Positions 18,681 to 27,130 are shown, numbered from the stretch's first letter. The stretch: 64,000 nucleotides of DNA from CABZJG01 sp902512685 (GCA_051201605.1 CP179201.1:620001-684000), one strand, 5' to 3'. The notes: generated from the letters alone by a model not told the origin. A program made the numbers and translations.

Positions 18681-19403
18681 ATGCGCTCTGGAATTATCGC
18701 GAAAAAAGTCGGGATGACCCGGCTGTTCATGGAAGATGGAAGACAGATTCCTGTGACCGTTCTTCAAATGCAAAATTTGCAAGTGATTGCGCAGCGGACA
18801 ACCGAAGCGCATGGCTATACAGCCGTGCAACTTGGCGCTGGTTCAATCAAGGCAAAAAATGTCTCTAAGGCAATGCGCGGACATTTTGCCGTGGCCAAAG
18901 TTGAGCCAAAGCGCAAAGTTGCTGAGTTTCGGGTTGCTCCTGAAAACTTAATTGATGTGGGGTCTGAAATCACGGCAGCACATTATGCCGAAGGTCAGTT
19001 TGTTGACGTCTCGGGCACTTCGATCGGTAAAGGTTTTGCAGGTGCGATGAAACGGCATAACTTTAGCGGTTTGCGGGCCACACATGGTGTGTCTATCAGC
19101 CACCGTTCGCACGGATCGACAGGTCAGTGTCAAGGACCGGGCAAAGTGTTCAAAGGCAAAAAAATGGCTGGCCATATGGGCGCGGCGCGGGTCACCACTC
19201 AAAATCTTCAGGTTGTTAAGACCGATGTGGATCGCGGCCTTATTATGATCAAAGGGGCGGTTCCTGGATCAAAAGGTGGCTGGGTTACGGTAAAGGATGC
19301 GATGAAAAAGCCTTTGCCTGACAGTGTTCCTTTTCCTGCAGCTCTACGCTCGGGCGAAGCGCCTGCACCAGCAGAAGCGCCAGCCGAAGGGGGTGAAGCA
19401 TGA
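18681..19403 (+). CDS. rplC: 50S ribosomal protein L3
   Basis: The 240-aa product has the L3 beginning MRSGIIAKKVGMTRLFMEDG and the central GSTGQCQGPGKVFKGKKMAGHMG segment whose glutamine is methylated in many bacteria. L3 reaches into the peptidyl transferase centre. The C-terminus is extended with an Ala/Pro/Glu-rich tail (about 20 residues). The stop overlaps the rplD start by four bases. Confidence 0.97.
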   Translation: MRSGIIAKKVGMTRLFMEDGRQIPVTVLQMQNLQVIAQRTTEAHGYTAVQLGAGSIKAKNVSKAMRGHFAVAKVEPKRKVAEFRVAPENLIDVGSEITAAHYAEGQFVDVSGTSIGKGFAGAMKRHNFSGLRATHGVSISHRSHGSTGQCQGPGKVFKGKKMAGHMGAARVTTQNLQVVKTDVDRGLIMIKGAVPGSKGGWVTVKDAMKKPLPDSVPFPAALRSGEAPAPAEAPAEGGEA

Positions 19404-20017
19404 AACTGAATGTGATCAAACTTGACGGTGGTAAAGCCGGAAGCGTTGAACTGACCGAAGAAATTTTTGGTCTGGACCCTCGTGCCGATATTCTGCAGCG
19501 TGTTGTACGCTGGCAGCGCAACAAGGCACAGGCCGGAACGCATAAAGTGAAAACCCGCTCTGAGACCAGCTATTCAAAAAAGAAGATCTACCGCCAAAAA
19601 GGCACCGGCGGCGCACGCCACGGTGATCGCAACGCGCCGATCTTCCGCAAAGGTGGTATCTATAAAGGGCCTACACCGCGTAGCCACGGACATGACCTTC
19701 CTAAAAAGGTCCGTCAGCTTGGCTTGAAGCACGCGCTGTCTGCAAAAGCCAAAGAAGGCTCTTTGGTAATATTGGACAATGCATCAACTGACGGAAAAAC
19801 GTCTGCGCTTGCAAAGCAGGTCAAAGATTTGGGCTGGAAGCGCACATTGGTCATCGACGGCTCTGACGTCAATGAGCAGTTTGCGACCGCAGCGCGTAAC
19901 ATTGATGGTTTGGACATCCTGCCAACAATGGGTGCCAATGTTTATGACATACTCAAACGCGATACGCTGGTGATTACAAAAGCGGGCGTAGAAGCATTGG
20001 AGGCTCGGTTAAAATGA
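19400..20017 (+). CDS. rplD: 50S ribosomal protein L4
   Basis: The 205-aa product contains the L4 exit-tunnel loop region KKIYRQKGTGGARHGDRNAP and the conserved GPTPRSHGHDLPKKVR. L4 lines the peptide tunnel with L22; in gammaproteobacteria it also attenuates the S10 operon. It overlaps rplC and rplW by four bases on each side, indicating coupled translation. Confidence 0.97.
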   Translation: MKLNVIKLDGGKAGSVELTEEIFGLDPRADILQRVVRWQRNKAQAGTHKVKTRSETSYSKKKIYRQKGTGGARHGDRNAPIFRKGGIYKGPTPRSHGHDLPKKVRQLGLKHALSAKAKEGSLVILDNASTDGKTSALAKQVKDLGWKRTLVIDGSDVNEQFATAARNIDGLDILPTMGANVYDILKRDTLVITKAGVEALEARLK

Positions 20018-20310
20018 GCGTGAAAGCAGAACTTTACGATGTGATCCGCAAGCCGATCATCACCGAAAAGGCAACCATGGCGTCGGAAAAAGGCGCGGTT
20101 GTTTTTGAAGTGGCGATTGACAGCAACAAGCCTCAGATCAAAGAAGCGATCGAAGCTTTGTTTGGTGTCAAAGTGAAAGCGGTCAACACCGCCATCGCAA
20201 AAGGCAAAAGCAAGCGTTTTCGCGGTACAGCCGGCAAGCGCAAGGACACAAAGAAGGCCTATGTGACCCTCGAAGAGGGAAACACTATCGACGTGACCAC
20301 TGGTCTTTGA
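20014..20310 (+). CDS. rplW: 50S ribosomal protein L23
   Basis: The 98-aa product matches L23 with DVIRKPIITEKATMASE at the start and the flexible VKAVNTAIAKGKSKRFRG loop. L23 sits at the tunnel exit and docks trigger factor and SRP. It overlaps rplD by four bases and is followed by a strong terminator-like hairpin instead of rplB directly. Confidence 0.97.
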   Translation: MSVKAELYDVIRKPIITEKATMASEKGAVVFEVAIDSNKPQIKEAIEALFGVKVKAVNTAIAKGKSKRFRGTAGKRKDTKKAYVTLEEGNTIDVTTGL

Positions 20311-20327
20311 TAGAAGGCAGCGAATCT

Positions 20328-20364
20328 TTGATGGCCTCGGATTTTTTCGAGGCCATCAAGTTTT
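20328..20364 (+). terminator. Terminator-like hairpin between rplW and rplB
   Basis: A perfect 12-bp stem (ttgatggcctcg / cgaggccatcaa) with an 8-base loop is followed by gtttt. It is as strong as the terminator behind rpoC yet lies inside the S10 gene block. It is likely an attenuator, or rplB has its own promoter in the following 95 bases. Confidence 0.75.
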
Positions 20365-20460
20365 AGAACTTGGGGTGTAAATCCCAAACACTTGGCCACC
20401 TTCGGGGGGCTTTACCAAAGCAAGGCATCGCCTTGCGATAGCAAACGGAAGACAGAAAGC

Positions 20461-21303
20461 ATGGCACTCAAGTCGTACAAGCCGACGACGCCGGGCCAGC
20501 GCGGGCTGGTGCTGATCGACCGTTCGGAGCTGTGGAAAGGACGTCCTGTCAAATCCCTAACTGAGGGTTTGACAAAATCGGGCGGTCGCAACAACACCGG
20601 ACGTATCACATCACGCCGTCGTGGCGGAGGCGCAAAGCGTCTCTATAGGATCGTTGATTTTAGACGCAACAAACTGGACGTTGCGGCAACCGTTGAGCGG
20701 ATCGAATATGATCCAAATCGCTCGGCATTTATCGCTTTGGTCAAATATGACGATGGCGAACAGGCCTATATTTTGGCCCCTCAAAGATTAGGTGTTGGTG
20801 ATAAGGTTATCGCCAGTGCAAAAGCAGACATCAAACCCGGTAATACGATGCCCTTTTCCGGCATGCCGATCGGGACTATTATTCACAACATCGAACTAAA
20901 GCCTGGCAAAGGCGGCCAAATTGCCCGCGCTGCGGGCACTTATGCCCAGTTCATCGGTCGTGATGGCGGCTATGCCCAGTTGCGGCTTAGCTCTGGCGAA
21001 GTTCGCATGGTGCGTCAAGAATGTATGGCAACTGTAGGTGCGGTGTCCAACCCGGACAACAGCAACCAGAACTTTGGTAAAGCTGGCCGGATGCGCCATA
21101 AAGGTGTTCGCCCATCGGTTCGCGGTGTGGTCATGAACCCAGTTGATCACCCCCATGGTGGTGGTGAAGGCCGGACATCGGGTGGTCGCCATCCGGTAAC
21201 GCCTTGGGGTAAGCCAACCAAAGGTAAGCGTACCCGCAACAAAAACAAAGCGTCGCAAAAGCTGATTATCCGCTCGCGCCACGCCAGAAAGAAAGGGCGT
21301 TAA
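20461..21303 (+). CDS. rplB: 50S ribosomal protein L2
   Basis: The 280-aa product has MALKSYKPTTPGQRGLVLID at the start and the highly conserved C-terminal NPVDHPHGGGEGRTSGGRHPV motif with the functional histidine near the peptidyl transferase centre. The in-frame ATG at 20392 is rejected because 20461 gives the family N-terminus. It is preceded by a 150-base spacer containing the hairpin, and followed by rpsS after three bases. Confidence 0.98.
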   Translation: MALKSYKPTTPGQRGLVLIDRSELWKGRPVKSLTEGLTKSGGRNNTGRITSRRRGGGAKRLYRIVDFRRNKLDVAATVERIEYDPNRSAFIALVKYDDGEQAYILAPQRLGVGDKVIASAKADIKPGNTMPFSGMPIGTIIHNIELKPGKGGQIARAAGTYAQFIGRDGGYAQLRLSSGEVRMVRQECMATVGAVSNPDNSNQNFGKAGRMRHKGVRPSVRGVVMNPVDHPHGGGEGRTSGGRHPVTPWGKPTKGKRTRNKNKASQKLIIRSRHARKKGR

Positions 21304-21306
21304 ACG

Positions 21307-21585
21307 ATGTCTCGCTCTGTATGGAAAGGCCCCTTTGTGGATGCTTATGTGCTTAAAAAAGCCGAAGCATCACGCGAAAGCGGTCGTCACGAAATTATCA
21401 AAATCTGGTCGCGTAGATCTACGATTTTGCCCCAGTTTGTTGGTTTGACTTTTGGCGTTTACAACGGCCGAAAGCACATCCCAGTGATGATTTCAGAAGA
21501 TATGATCGGCCAGAAGTTCGGTGAATATTCGCCAACACGGACCTACTATGGTCACGGTGCCGATAAAAAAGCGAAGCGGAAGTAG
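21307..21585 (+). CDS. rpsS: 30S ribosomal protein S19
   Basis: The 92-aa product is a canonical S19: MSRSVWKGPFVDAYVLKKAE, IKIWSRRSTILPQFVGLTF, and a C-terminus with KFGEYSPTRTYYGHGADKKA. S19 binds 16S rRNA in the 30S head with S13. It lies three bases after rplB and four before rplV. Confidence 0.98.
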   Translation: MSRSVWKGPFVDAYVLKKAEASRESGRHEIIKIWSRRSTILPQFVGLTFGVYNGRKHIPVMISEDMIGQKFGEYSPTRTYYGHGADKKAKRK

Positions 21586-21589
21586 AGCC

Positions 21590-21970
21590 ATGGGTAAAGA
21601 AAAAAATCCCCGCCGCGTGGCCGAAAACGAAGCAATGGCAAAATTGCGCATGCTTCGCACGTCTCCGCAAAAGCTAAATCTTGTGGCTGCAATGATCCGC
21701 GGTCAAAAGGTCGAAAAAGCATTGAACGATTTGACATTTAGCAAAAAGCGTATCTCGATTGACGTACGTAAATGTCTTCAGTCGGCCATTGCAAACGCTG
21801 AAAACAACCACAATCTTGATGTTGATGAATTGGTTGTTGCCGAAGCATATGTTGGCAAAAATCTCACGTTGAAACGCGGTCGTCCGCGGGCACGTGGCCG
21901 ATTTGGTCGCATTATCAAGCCGTTCTCAGAGCTTACCATCAAGGTGCGGCAAGTAGAGGAGCAAGCATAA
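21590..21970 (+). CDS. rplV: 50S ribosomal protein L22
   Basis: The 126-aa product contains LRTSPQKLNLVAAMIRGQKV and the tunnel hairpin region KRGRPRARGRFGRIIKPFSE. L22 contacts all 23S rRNA domains and lines the exit tunnel. The start at 21590 follows agtagagcc and replaces a longer frame that would overlap rpsS. Its stop overlaps the rpsC start by one base. Confidence 0.97.
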   Translation: MGKEKNPRRVAENEAMAKLRMLRTSPQKLNLVAAMIRGQKVEKALNDLTFSKKRISIDVRKCLQSAIANAENNHNLDVDELVVAEAYVGKNLTLKRGRPRARGRFGRIIKPFSELTIKVRQVEEQA

Positions 21971-22677
21971 TGGGACAAAAGGTTAATCCAATTGGCATGC
22001 GCCTTCAGGTCAACCGCACCTGGGACAGCCGCTGGTATGCAAACACCAAAGACTACGGTGATCTTCTTCTGGAAGATTTGCGGATGCGCGATTTTATTCG
22101 CAAAGACTGTGTGCAAGCTGGTGTTGCGCGTATCATCATTGAACGCCCGCATAAAAAATGCCGGGTTACAATCCACACGGCGCGTCCGGGTGTGATCATC
22201 GGCAAAAAAGGCGCCGATATCGAAACGTTGCGGAAAAAACTTGCCGCGATGACTACCTCGGAATTGCATCTTAATATCGTTGAGGTTCGCAAGCCCGAAC
22301 TTGACGCCCAACTGGTTGGCGAAAGCATCGCCCAGCAGCTTGAGCGCCGGGTCTCATTCCGCCGCGCTATGAAACGTGCGGTGCAAAATGCCATGCGCAT
22401 GGGCGCCTTGGGTATTCGTGTCAACGTTGCAGGTCGTTTGGGCGGCGCAGAAATTGCGCGTACCGAATGGTACCGTGAAGGTCGCGTTCCGCTGCACACT
22501 CTGCGGGCAGACATTGATTACGCAAATGTCGAAGCGGCAACGGCTTACGGCATCATCGGGATCAAGGTCTGGATCTTCAAAGGCGAAATTATGGAGCATG
22601 ATCCGCAAGCGCGTGATCGTAAAGCTCAAGAGCTCCAAGACGGTCCGGCACCTCGCGGTGTTGGCGGTCGGCGCTAA
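21970..22677 (+). CDS. rpsC: 30S ribosomal protein S3
   Basis: The 235-aa product begins MGQKVNPIGMRLQVNRTWDS and contains the KH-type motif VIIGKKGADIETLRKKL and the C-terminal domain GALGIRVNVAGRLGGAEIAR. S3 lies at the mRNA entry channel. It starts on the last base of rplV and is followed by rplP after 13 bases. Confidence 0.98.
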   Translation: MGQKVNPIGMRLQVNRTWDSRWYANTKDYGDLLLEDLRMRDFIRKDCVQAGVARIIIERPHKKCRVTIHTARPGVIIGKKGADIETLRKKLAAMTTSELHLNIVEVRKPELDAQLVGESIAQQLERRVSFRRAMKRAVQNAMRMGALGIRVNVAGRLGGAEIARTEWYREGRVPLHTLRADIDYANVEAATAYGIIGIKVWIFKGEIMEHDPQARDRKAQELQDGPAPRGVGGRR

Positions 22678-22690
22678 GGAGGACTAAACG

Positions 22691-23104
22691 ATGCTTCAAC
22701 CAAAGCGTACAAAATTTCGCAAAATGCACAAAGGCCGGATCAAAGGCCTTGCAAAGGGCGGATCTGATCTGAACTTTGGCAGTTACGGTCTAAAGGCCAC
22801 CCAGCCTGAGCGTGTGACAGCGCGTCAAATCGAGGCAGCACGCCGCGCGATGACACGCCATATGAAACGTCAGGGTCGGGTTTGGATCCGGATTTTCCCG
22901 GACACGCCTGTGACCTCAAAGCCAACCGAAGTTCGGATGGGTAAAGGCAAAGGCTCTGTGGATTATTGGGCGGCCAAGGTTAAACCTGGTCGGATCATGT
23001 TTGAAATCGATGGCGTCGATGATGATATTGCAAAGGAAGCTTTGCGTCTGGCGGCGATGAAGCTGCCGGTCAAGACCCGGGTTGTTGTGCGTGAAGACTG
23101 GTAA
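22691..23104 (+). CDS. rplP: 50S ribosomal protein L16
   Basis: The 137-aa product starts MLQPKRTKFRKMHKGRIKGL and contains RRAMTRHMKRQGRVWIRIFP and the TSKPTEVRMGKGKGSVDYWA loop. The arginine in the EVRMGKGKG loop (residue 81 in E. coli) is present; in E. coli it is hydroxylated by a 2OG oxygenase. L16 positions A-site tRNA. A bidirectional terminator-like hairpin follows, then an antisense oxygenase gene interrupts the usual rplP-rpmC junction. Confidence 0.97.
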   Translation: MLQPKRTKFRKMHKGRIKGLAKGGSDLNFGSYGLKATQPERVTARQIEAARRAMTRHMKRQGRVWIRIFPDTPVTSKPTEVRMGKGKGSVDYWAAKVKPGRIMFEIDGVDDDIAKEALRLAAMKLPVKTRVVVREDW

Positions 23105-23149
23105 GTCCAGCGCGTAGCAAGACCCAGCAATATTGCAGGGCCGAAATAG

Positions 23150-23184
23150 AAAAAACCCTGTCGAAACAATCGGCGGGGTTTTTT
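23150..23184. terminator. Bidirectional terminator after rplP
   Basis: aaaaaaccc at 23150-23158 pairs with gggtttttt at 23176-23184, with a partly paired interior. It gives a T-tract on both strands, so it could end transcription of the + strand rplP transcript and of the - strand oxygenase gene that stops 50 bases further on. Confidence 0.75.
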
Positions 23185-23234
23185 CATGTCGGCGGTTGAC
23201 TGAAGGTAACAGGGTCAATAAGCGGATGAACGCT

Positions 23235-23855
23235 TTATACCCAGCTGTAGTTGAAGCTCACCGAGATGCGTTCCTCTTGGGCCATATTCATCGGTACTTC
23301 GTGGCGCAGCCAGCTTTCCCACAACAGAACATCACCTACTAAAGGGGCAACATAAGTAAAGGCGCGCATTTCAGGGCGGGCTTGTTCTCTGCGGGTGGGC
23401 GCGGCCATCATCATTGAGGATCGCGGGTCTTCAAACTTAATGGCACTGGCGCCATCGGGCATGAAGACATAGGTGGTTCCGCTGATCACCGAATGGGGGT
23501 GGATATGTGATGTGTGTATTCCGCCTTCGGGCAGGATATTAATCCAAAGCGAGTCCAGCTTAATCGCTCGCTCGCCAAGATCAAATTCCAAATCTTGCAC
23601 AAAGGCGGCCACATGCTGATCAAGCACCTTGACCAGATCTGCAAAGGCTGGAAAACGCCATTCCAAATCGGTTAATGACGCATAGCTTGTATAGCCTGGA
23701 TAGCCGTTTTTCTCGCACCATTCCTGACCGGCTTGGTCATCATCTGCTATGGACCAGCAAGAGGCTTCTAATTCAGCCATATCAACAGGATCGCCATGCT
23801 CAGCGAGCTGTGCGTGATAGAGCCGGGTGACAAAAAGAGAAGATATCTGTGACAT
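23235..23855 (-). CDS. Putative 2-oxoglutarate/Fe(II) oxygenase
   Basis: The 206-aa protein resembles the uncharacterised TIGR02466-type family of putative 2OG-Fe(II) oxygenases. A candidate iron facial triad is visible: IHTSHIHPHSVISGTTYV near residues 112-129 gives the first histidine plus acidic partner region, and SWLRHEVPMN near residue 188 the distal histidine, followed by a likely 2OG-binding arginine in EERISVSFN. The substrate is unknown. It lies antisense between rplP and rpmC, an unusual site for an accessory enzyme. Confidence 0.75.
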   Translation of the reverse strand: MSQISSLFVTRLYHAQLAEHGDPVDMAELEASCWSIADDDQAGQEWCEKNGYPGYTSYASLTDLEWRFPAFADLVKVLDQHVAAFVQDLEFDLGERAIKLDSLWINILPEGGIHTSHIHPHSVISGTTYVFMPDGASAIKFEDPRSSMMMAAPTRREQARPEMRAFTYVAPLVGDVLLWESWLRHEVPMNMAQEERISVSFNYSWV

Positions 23856-24086
23856 ACAAGCGTCATAGCTTATTCGTGAATTTAAGGCGAGAGGGGAAAA
23901 CGCATGAATTTACAGATAATGCCCTAATTAGCCATTGCGTAATGGGTATGAGCCATGTAGTAATCGCCATCGTCGAGCTGGTTCTGATGGAATCGGCACT
24001 TTGGCGATTTGTTTAGACAGTATTTCATCCACCAGGCGCAAGGTTACCTTTTTGGGCCTTCTGGTGATGTGAGGAAGGAAAAGGCG

Positions 24087-24299
24087 ATGAACGCCAGCGA
24101 ATTACGCGATAAAACACCTGATCAGCTCCGCGAGGAGTTGGCCAACCTGAAGAAAGAGTCGTTCAATCTACGCTTTCAGCAGGCCACCAATCAGTTGGAA
24201 AACACTGCCCGCATGCGTGCGGTTAAGCGCGATGCCGCGCGGGTGAAAACCATATTGAACGAAAAAGCCGCTGCTGCGGCTGCAGAGCAAGGAGCCTAA
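24087..24299 (+). CDS. rpmC: 50S ribosomal protein L29
   Basis: The 70-aa product MNASELRDKTPDQLREELAN with the helical FNLRFQQATNQLENTARMR core is L29, a tunnel-exit protein paired with L23. The start at 24087 follows gaggaaggaaaagg and was preferred to an upstream ATG at 24009 that gives a foreign extension. It is separated from rplP by the antisense oxygenase gene, so its mRNA may start in the 230 bases upstream. rpsQ follows after three bases. Confidence 0.95.
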   Translation: MNASELRDKTPDQLREELANLKKESFNLRFQQATNQLENTARMRAVKRDAARVKTILNEKAAAAAAEQGA

Positions 24300-24302
24300 A
24301 AG

Positions 24303-24533
24303 ATGCCCAAACGTATTCTTCAAGGCGTTGTCACAAGCGATGCGAATGCTCAAACTGTAACAGTGTCGGTCGAGCGCCGCTTTAAGCACCCTGTTATGCA
24401 AAAAACCATTCGTAAGTCCAAAAAGTACCGGGCTCACGATGAAAAGAACGCTTTCAAAGTTGGCGATTCAGTTCGGATTATCGAATGTGCGCCAAAGTCG
24501 AAAACGAAACGCTGGGAGGTTCTTGAGGCCTAG
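24303..24533 (+). CDS. rpsQ: 30S ribosomal protein S17
   Basis: The 76-aa product has the S17 beginning PKRILQGVVTSDANAQTVTV and conserved RFKHPVMQKTIRKSKKY. S17 is a primary 16S rRNA binder in the 30S body. It follows rpmC with three bases and is followed by a 73-base spacer before rplN that contains short G/C-rich pairing around 24540-24570. Confidence 0.97.
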   Translation: MPKRILQGVVTSDANAQTVTVSVERRFKHPVMQKTIRKSKKYRAHDEKNAFKVGDSVRIIECAPKSKTKRWEVLEA

Positions 24534-24606
24534 GCCAAGAGACCTTTCGGTTTAATCGAAACCCTGGGGACAAGGCAAAGGCCCCCCATAGGTCGGGAGA
24601 AACCAC

Positions 24607-24975
24607 ATGATCCAGATGCAAACCAATCTGGATGTCGCTGACAACTCCGGCGCTCGCCGGGTTCAGTGCATCAAGGTGCTGGGTGGTTCCAAGCGTAAAT
24701 ACGCATCCGTAGGCGACATCATTGTCGTTTCGGTAAAGGAAGCCATTCCGCGCGGCCGTGTGAAAAAAGGCGACGTTCGTAAAGCCGTCGTTGTGCGCAC
24801 AGCCAAAGAGGTTCGCCGTGAAGACGGCACAGCCATTCGCTTCGACAGCAATGCAGCTGTTATTCTAAACACAGCGGGTGAGCCAATCGGCACACGTATT
24901 TTCGGGCCAGTTGTGCGCGAATTGCGGGCCAAAAACTTTATGAAAATCATCTCACTTGCTCCGGAGGTGCTGTAA
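24607..24975 (+). CDS. rplN: 50S ribosomal protein L14
   Basis: The 122-aa product is a canonical L14: MIQMQTNLDVADNSGARRVQ and the C-terminal GTRIFGPVVRELRAKNFMKI. L14 lies at the subunit interface and is the docking point for the silencing factor RsfS. A gggagaaa ribosome site precedes the ATG. Its stop codon overlaps the rplX ATG by one base. Confidence 0.98.
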   Translation: MIQMQTNLDVADNSGARRVQCIKVLGGSKRKYASVGDIIVVSVKEAIPRGRVKKGDVRKAVVVRTAKEVRREDGTAIRFDSNAAVILNTAGEPIGTRIFGPVVRELRAKNFMKIISLAPEVL

Positions 24976-25286
24976 TGGCTGCTAAACTCCGCAAAGGCGA
25001 TAAAGTGATTGTTCTTGCCGGTAAGGACAAGGGCAAAGAGGGCACGATTGCTTCTTTGAACCCTGGTGCCAACAAGGCAGTTGTCGATGGCATCAATATG
25101 GCGATCCGCCATACCCGCCAAACGCAAACATCGCAGGGCGGCCGACTGCCAAAGGCAATGCCAATTGACCTTTCCAATCTGGCGCTGATCGATGCGAACG
25201 GCAAGCCAACCCGTGTTGGATTTAAAGTTGAAGACGGCAAGAAACTGCGGTTTGCGAAAACCACGGGGGATTTGATCGATGGCTGA
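24975..25286 (+). CDS. rplX: 50S ribosomal protein L24
   Basis: The 103-aa product shows the KOW motif KLRKGDKVIVLAGKDKGKEG and the KAMPIDLSNLALIDANGKPT segment of L24, an early assembly initiator for the 50S subunit. It starts on the last base of rplN and overlaps the rplE start by 8 bases, so all three are tightly coupled. Confidence 0.97.
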   Translation: MAAKLRKGDKVIVLAGKDKGKEGTIASLNPGANKAVVDGINMAIRHTRQTQTSQGGRLPKAMPIDLSNLALIDANGKPTRVGFKVEDGKKLRFAKTTGDLIDG

Positions 25287-25842
25287 TAGTGCAAAGTATA
25301 CGCCCCGCCTTCGCGCGGCCTATGACAACAATATTCGCCCGGCTCTGAAAGAAGAGTTCGGCTATAAGAGCGATATGCAAATCCCTCGTTTGGATAAGAT
25401 CGTTCTAAACATCGGCGCCGGAAAGGCATCGGTGAAAGACAGCAAAAAAGCCAAGTCGGCACAAGAAGATTTGTCGACAATCGCAGGTCAACATGCGGTC
25501 GTCACGCGTGCCAAAAAATCTATTGCGGGCTTTCGGGTGCGTGAAGATATGCCGATGGGTGCAAAAGTCACTCTGCGCGGCGCCCGTATGTATGAATTCC
25601 TTGATCGGTTAATCACGGTTGCCATGCCGAGGATCCGCGACTTTCGCGGCGTTTCGGCGAAAAGCTTTGATGGTCGGGGCAACTATGCTCTGGGAATTAA
25701 AGAACACATCGTCTTTCCTGAGATCGACTTTGATAAGGTCGATGAAAACTGGGGCATGGACGTTGCAATTTCCACCACCGCGAAAACCGACGCGGAAGCC
25801 AAGGCGCTGTTGAAGCATTTCAACATGCCCTTCAACAGCTGA
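25279..25842 (+). CDS. rplE: 50S ribosomal protein L5
   Basis: The 187-aa product carries the L5 elements MQIPRLDKIVLNIGAGKA, ITGQ-equivalent IAGQHAVVTRAKKSIAGFRV, and FRGVSAKSFDGRGNYALGIK. L5 binds 5S rRNA and contacts P-site tRNA. The start overlaps the rplX end; an ATG at 25279 directly follows gggggatttgatcg. rpsN follows after 21 bases. Confidence 0.97.
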   Translation: MADSAKYTPRLRAAYDNNIRPALKEEFGYKSDMQIPRLDKIVLNIGAGKASVKDSKKAKSAQEDLSTIAGQHAVVTRAKKSIAGFRVREDMPMGAKVTLRGARMYEFLDRLITVAMPRIRDFRGVSAKSFDGRGNYALGIKEHIVFPEIDFDKVDENWGMDVAISTTAKTDAEAKALLKHFNMPFNS

Positions 25843-25863
25843 TCCGCGAGAAGGAGTTTAGAC

Positions 25864-26169
25864 ATGGCTAAAAAAGCAATGGTCGAACGCGAGAAAAAGC
25901 GCCAACGCTTGGTGGAAAAATATGCCGCCAAACGCGTCGCGCTGAAAGAGATCGCGAATGATGAGAACCTGCCAATGGAAGAGCGCTTTAAAGCGCGTTT
26001 GAAATTGGCAAAATTGCCCCGCAATAGCGCGGCAAGCCGGCTGCACAACCGCTGTCAGTTGACTGGTCGTCCGCATGCTTATTATCGCAAACTCAAAGTA
26101 TCGCGGATCGCGCTACGTGAGTTGGGGTCCAGCGGGCAGATGCCCGGCATGGTCAAATCGAGCTGGTAA
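25864..26169 (+). CDS. rpsN: 30S ribosomal protein S14 (zinc-free type)
   Basis: The 101-aa product begins MAKKAMVEREKKRQRLVEKY and ends with the conserved SRIALRELGSSGQMPGMVKS. No CxxC pairs are present, so this is the longer zinc-independent (C-) form of S14 that is usual in alphaproteobacteria. S14 completes the 30S head. A good aaggag precedes the start. Confidence 0.97.
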   Translation: MAKKAMVEREKKRQRLVEKYAAKRVALKEIANDENLPMEERFKARLKLAKLPRNSAASRLHNRCQLTGRPHAYYRKLKVSRIALRELGSSGQMPGMVKSSW

Positions 26170-26181
26170 GGGAGAGACGAT

Positions 26182-26574
26182 ATGAATGATCCTATTGCCG
26201 ATATGCTTACCCGCATCCGTAATGCGCAAATGCGCGGCAAGTCAGTGGTTCAAACCCCTGCCTCAAAGCTGCGTGGTTGGGTTTTGGATGTTCTGGCGGA
26301 TGAAGGCTATATCCGCGGGTATGAAAAAGTGACGGGCGGCAACGGCCACCCAGCACTTGAAATCAGCCTGAAATATTTCGATGGCGCACCAGTTATTCGC
26401 GAGCTGAAACGGGTTTCAAAACCTGGTCGGCGTGTTTATCTGGGCGTTAAGGACATCCCACAGGTTCGTCAGGGCCTTGGTGTGTCGATTGTCTCCACCC
26501 CTCAGGGTGTGATGTCGGATGCGGCTGCACGCACTGCCAATATTGGCGGCGAAGTGCTCTGCACAGTCTTCTAA
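26182..26574 (+). CDS. rpsH: 30S ribosomal protein S8
   Basis: The 130-aa product MNDPIADMLTRIRNAQMRGK with the C-terminal GLGVSIVSTPQGVMSDAAAR is S8. It binds the 16S rRNA central domain and, in E. coli, is the translational repressor of the spc operon. It is spaced 12 bases from rpsN and 11 from rplF. Confidence 0.97.
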   Translation: MNDPIADMLTRIRNAQMRGKSVVQTPASKLRGWVLDVLADEGYIRGYEKVTGGNGHPALEISLKYFDGAPVIRELKRVSKPGRRVYLGVKDIPQVRQGLGVSIVSTPQGVMSDAAARTANIGGEVLCTVF

Positions 26575-26585
26575 GGAGCTCTGCA

Positions 26586-27119
26586 ATGTCTCGTATTGGT
26601 AAAAGACCGGTCGAGCTGCCGTCAGGTGTTACAGCATCTGTCTCAGGTCAGACCGTAGAGATTAAGGGCCCCAAGGGGACTCGTAGCTTTCATGCAACCG
26701 ACGATGTCACCATCGCGGTTGAAGATAGCGGCGTTTCCGTCACGCCGCGCGGATCGTCAAAGCGCGCGCGTCAACAGTGGGGCATGAGCCGGACCATGGT
26801 TGCAAACTTGGTGACCGGGGTGACCAGTGGGTTCAAAAAAGAACTCGAGATTACCGGGGTTGGGTATCGTGCTCAAATTCAGGGTAACGTTCTAAAATTG
26901 AACCTTGGTTTGTCGCATGATGTGGACTTTCCGATCCCAGAGGGCGTCACAGTAACCGCGCCGAAGCCAACAGAAATCATTGTTGAAGGTACAGATCAGC
27001 AAATGGTTGGCCAGGTGGCAGCAAATATCCGCGAATGGCGGAAACCAGAGCCTTATAAGGGCAAAGGGATCCGCTATAAGGGTGAATTTATCTTCCGTAA
27101 GGAAGGCAAGAAAAAGTAA
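26586..27119 (+). CDS. rplF: 50S ribosomal protein L6
   Basis: The 177-aa product has the L6 duplicated fold, with MSRIGKRPVELPSGV at the start, GVGYRAQIQGNVLKLNLGLS in the middle and the conserved C-terminus EPYKGKGIRYKGEFIFRKEG. L6 lies near the sarcin-ricin loop. An aaggagc ribosome site precedes the ATG. rplR follows after 11 bases. Confidence 0.97.
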   Translation: MSRIGKRPVELPSGVTASVSGQTVEIKGPKGTRSFHATDDVTIAVEDSGVSVTPRGSSKRARQQWGMSRTMVANLVTGVTSGFKKELEITGVGYRAQIQGNVLKLNLGLSHDVDFPIPEGVTVTAPKPTEIIVEGTDQQMVGQVAANIREWRKPEPYKGKGIRYKGEFIFRKEGKKK

Positions 27120-27130
27120 GGACACGCAAA

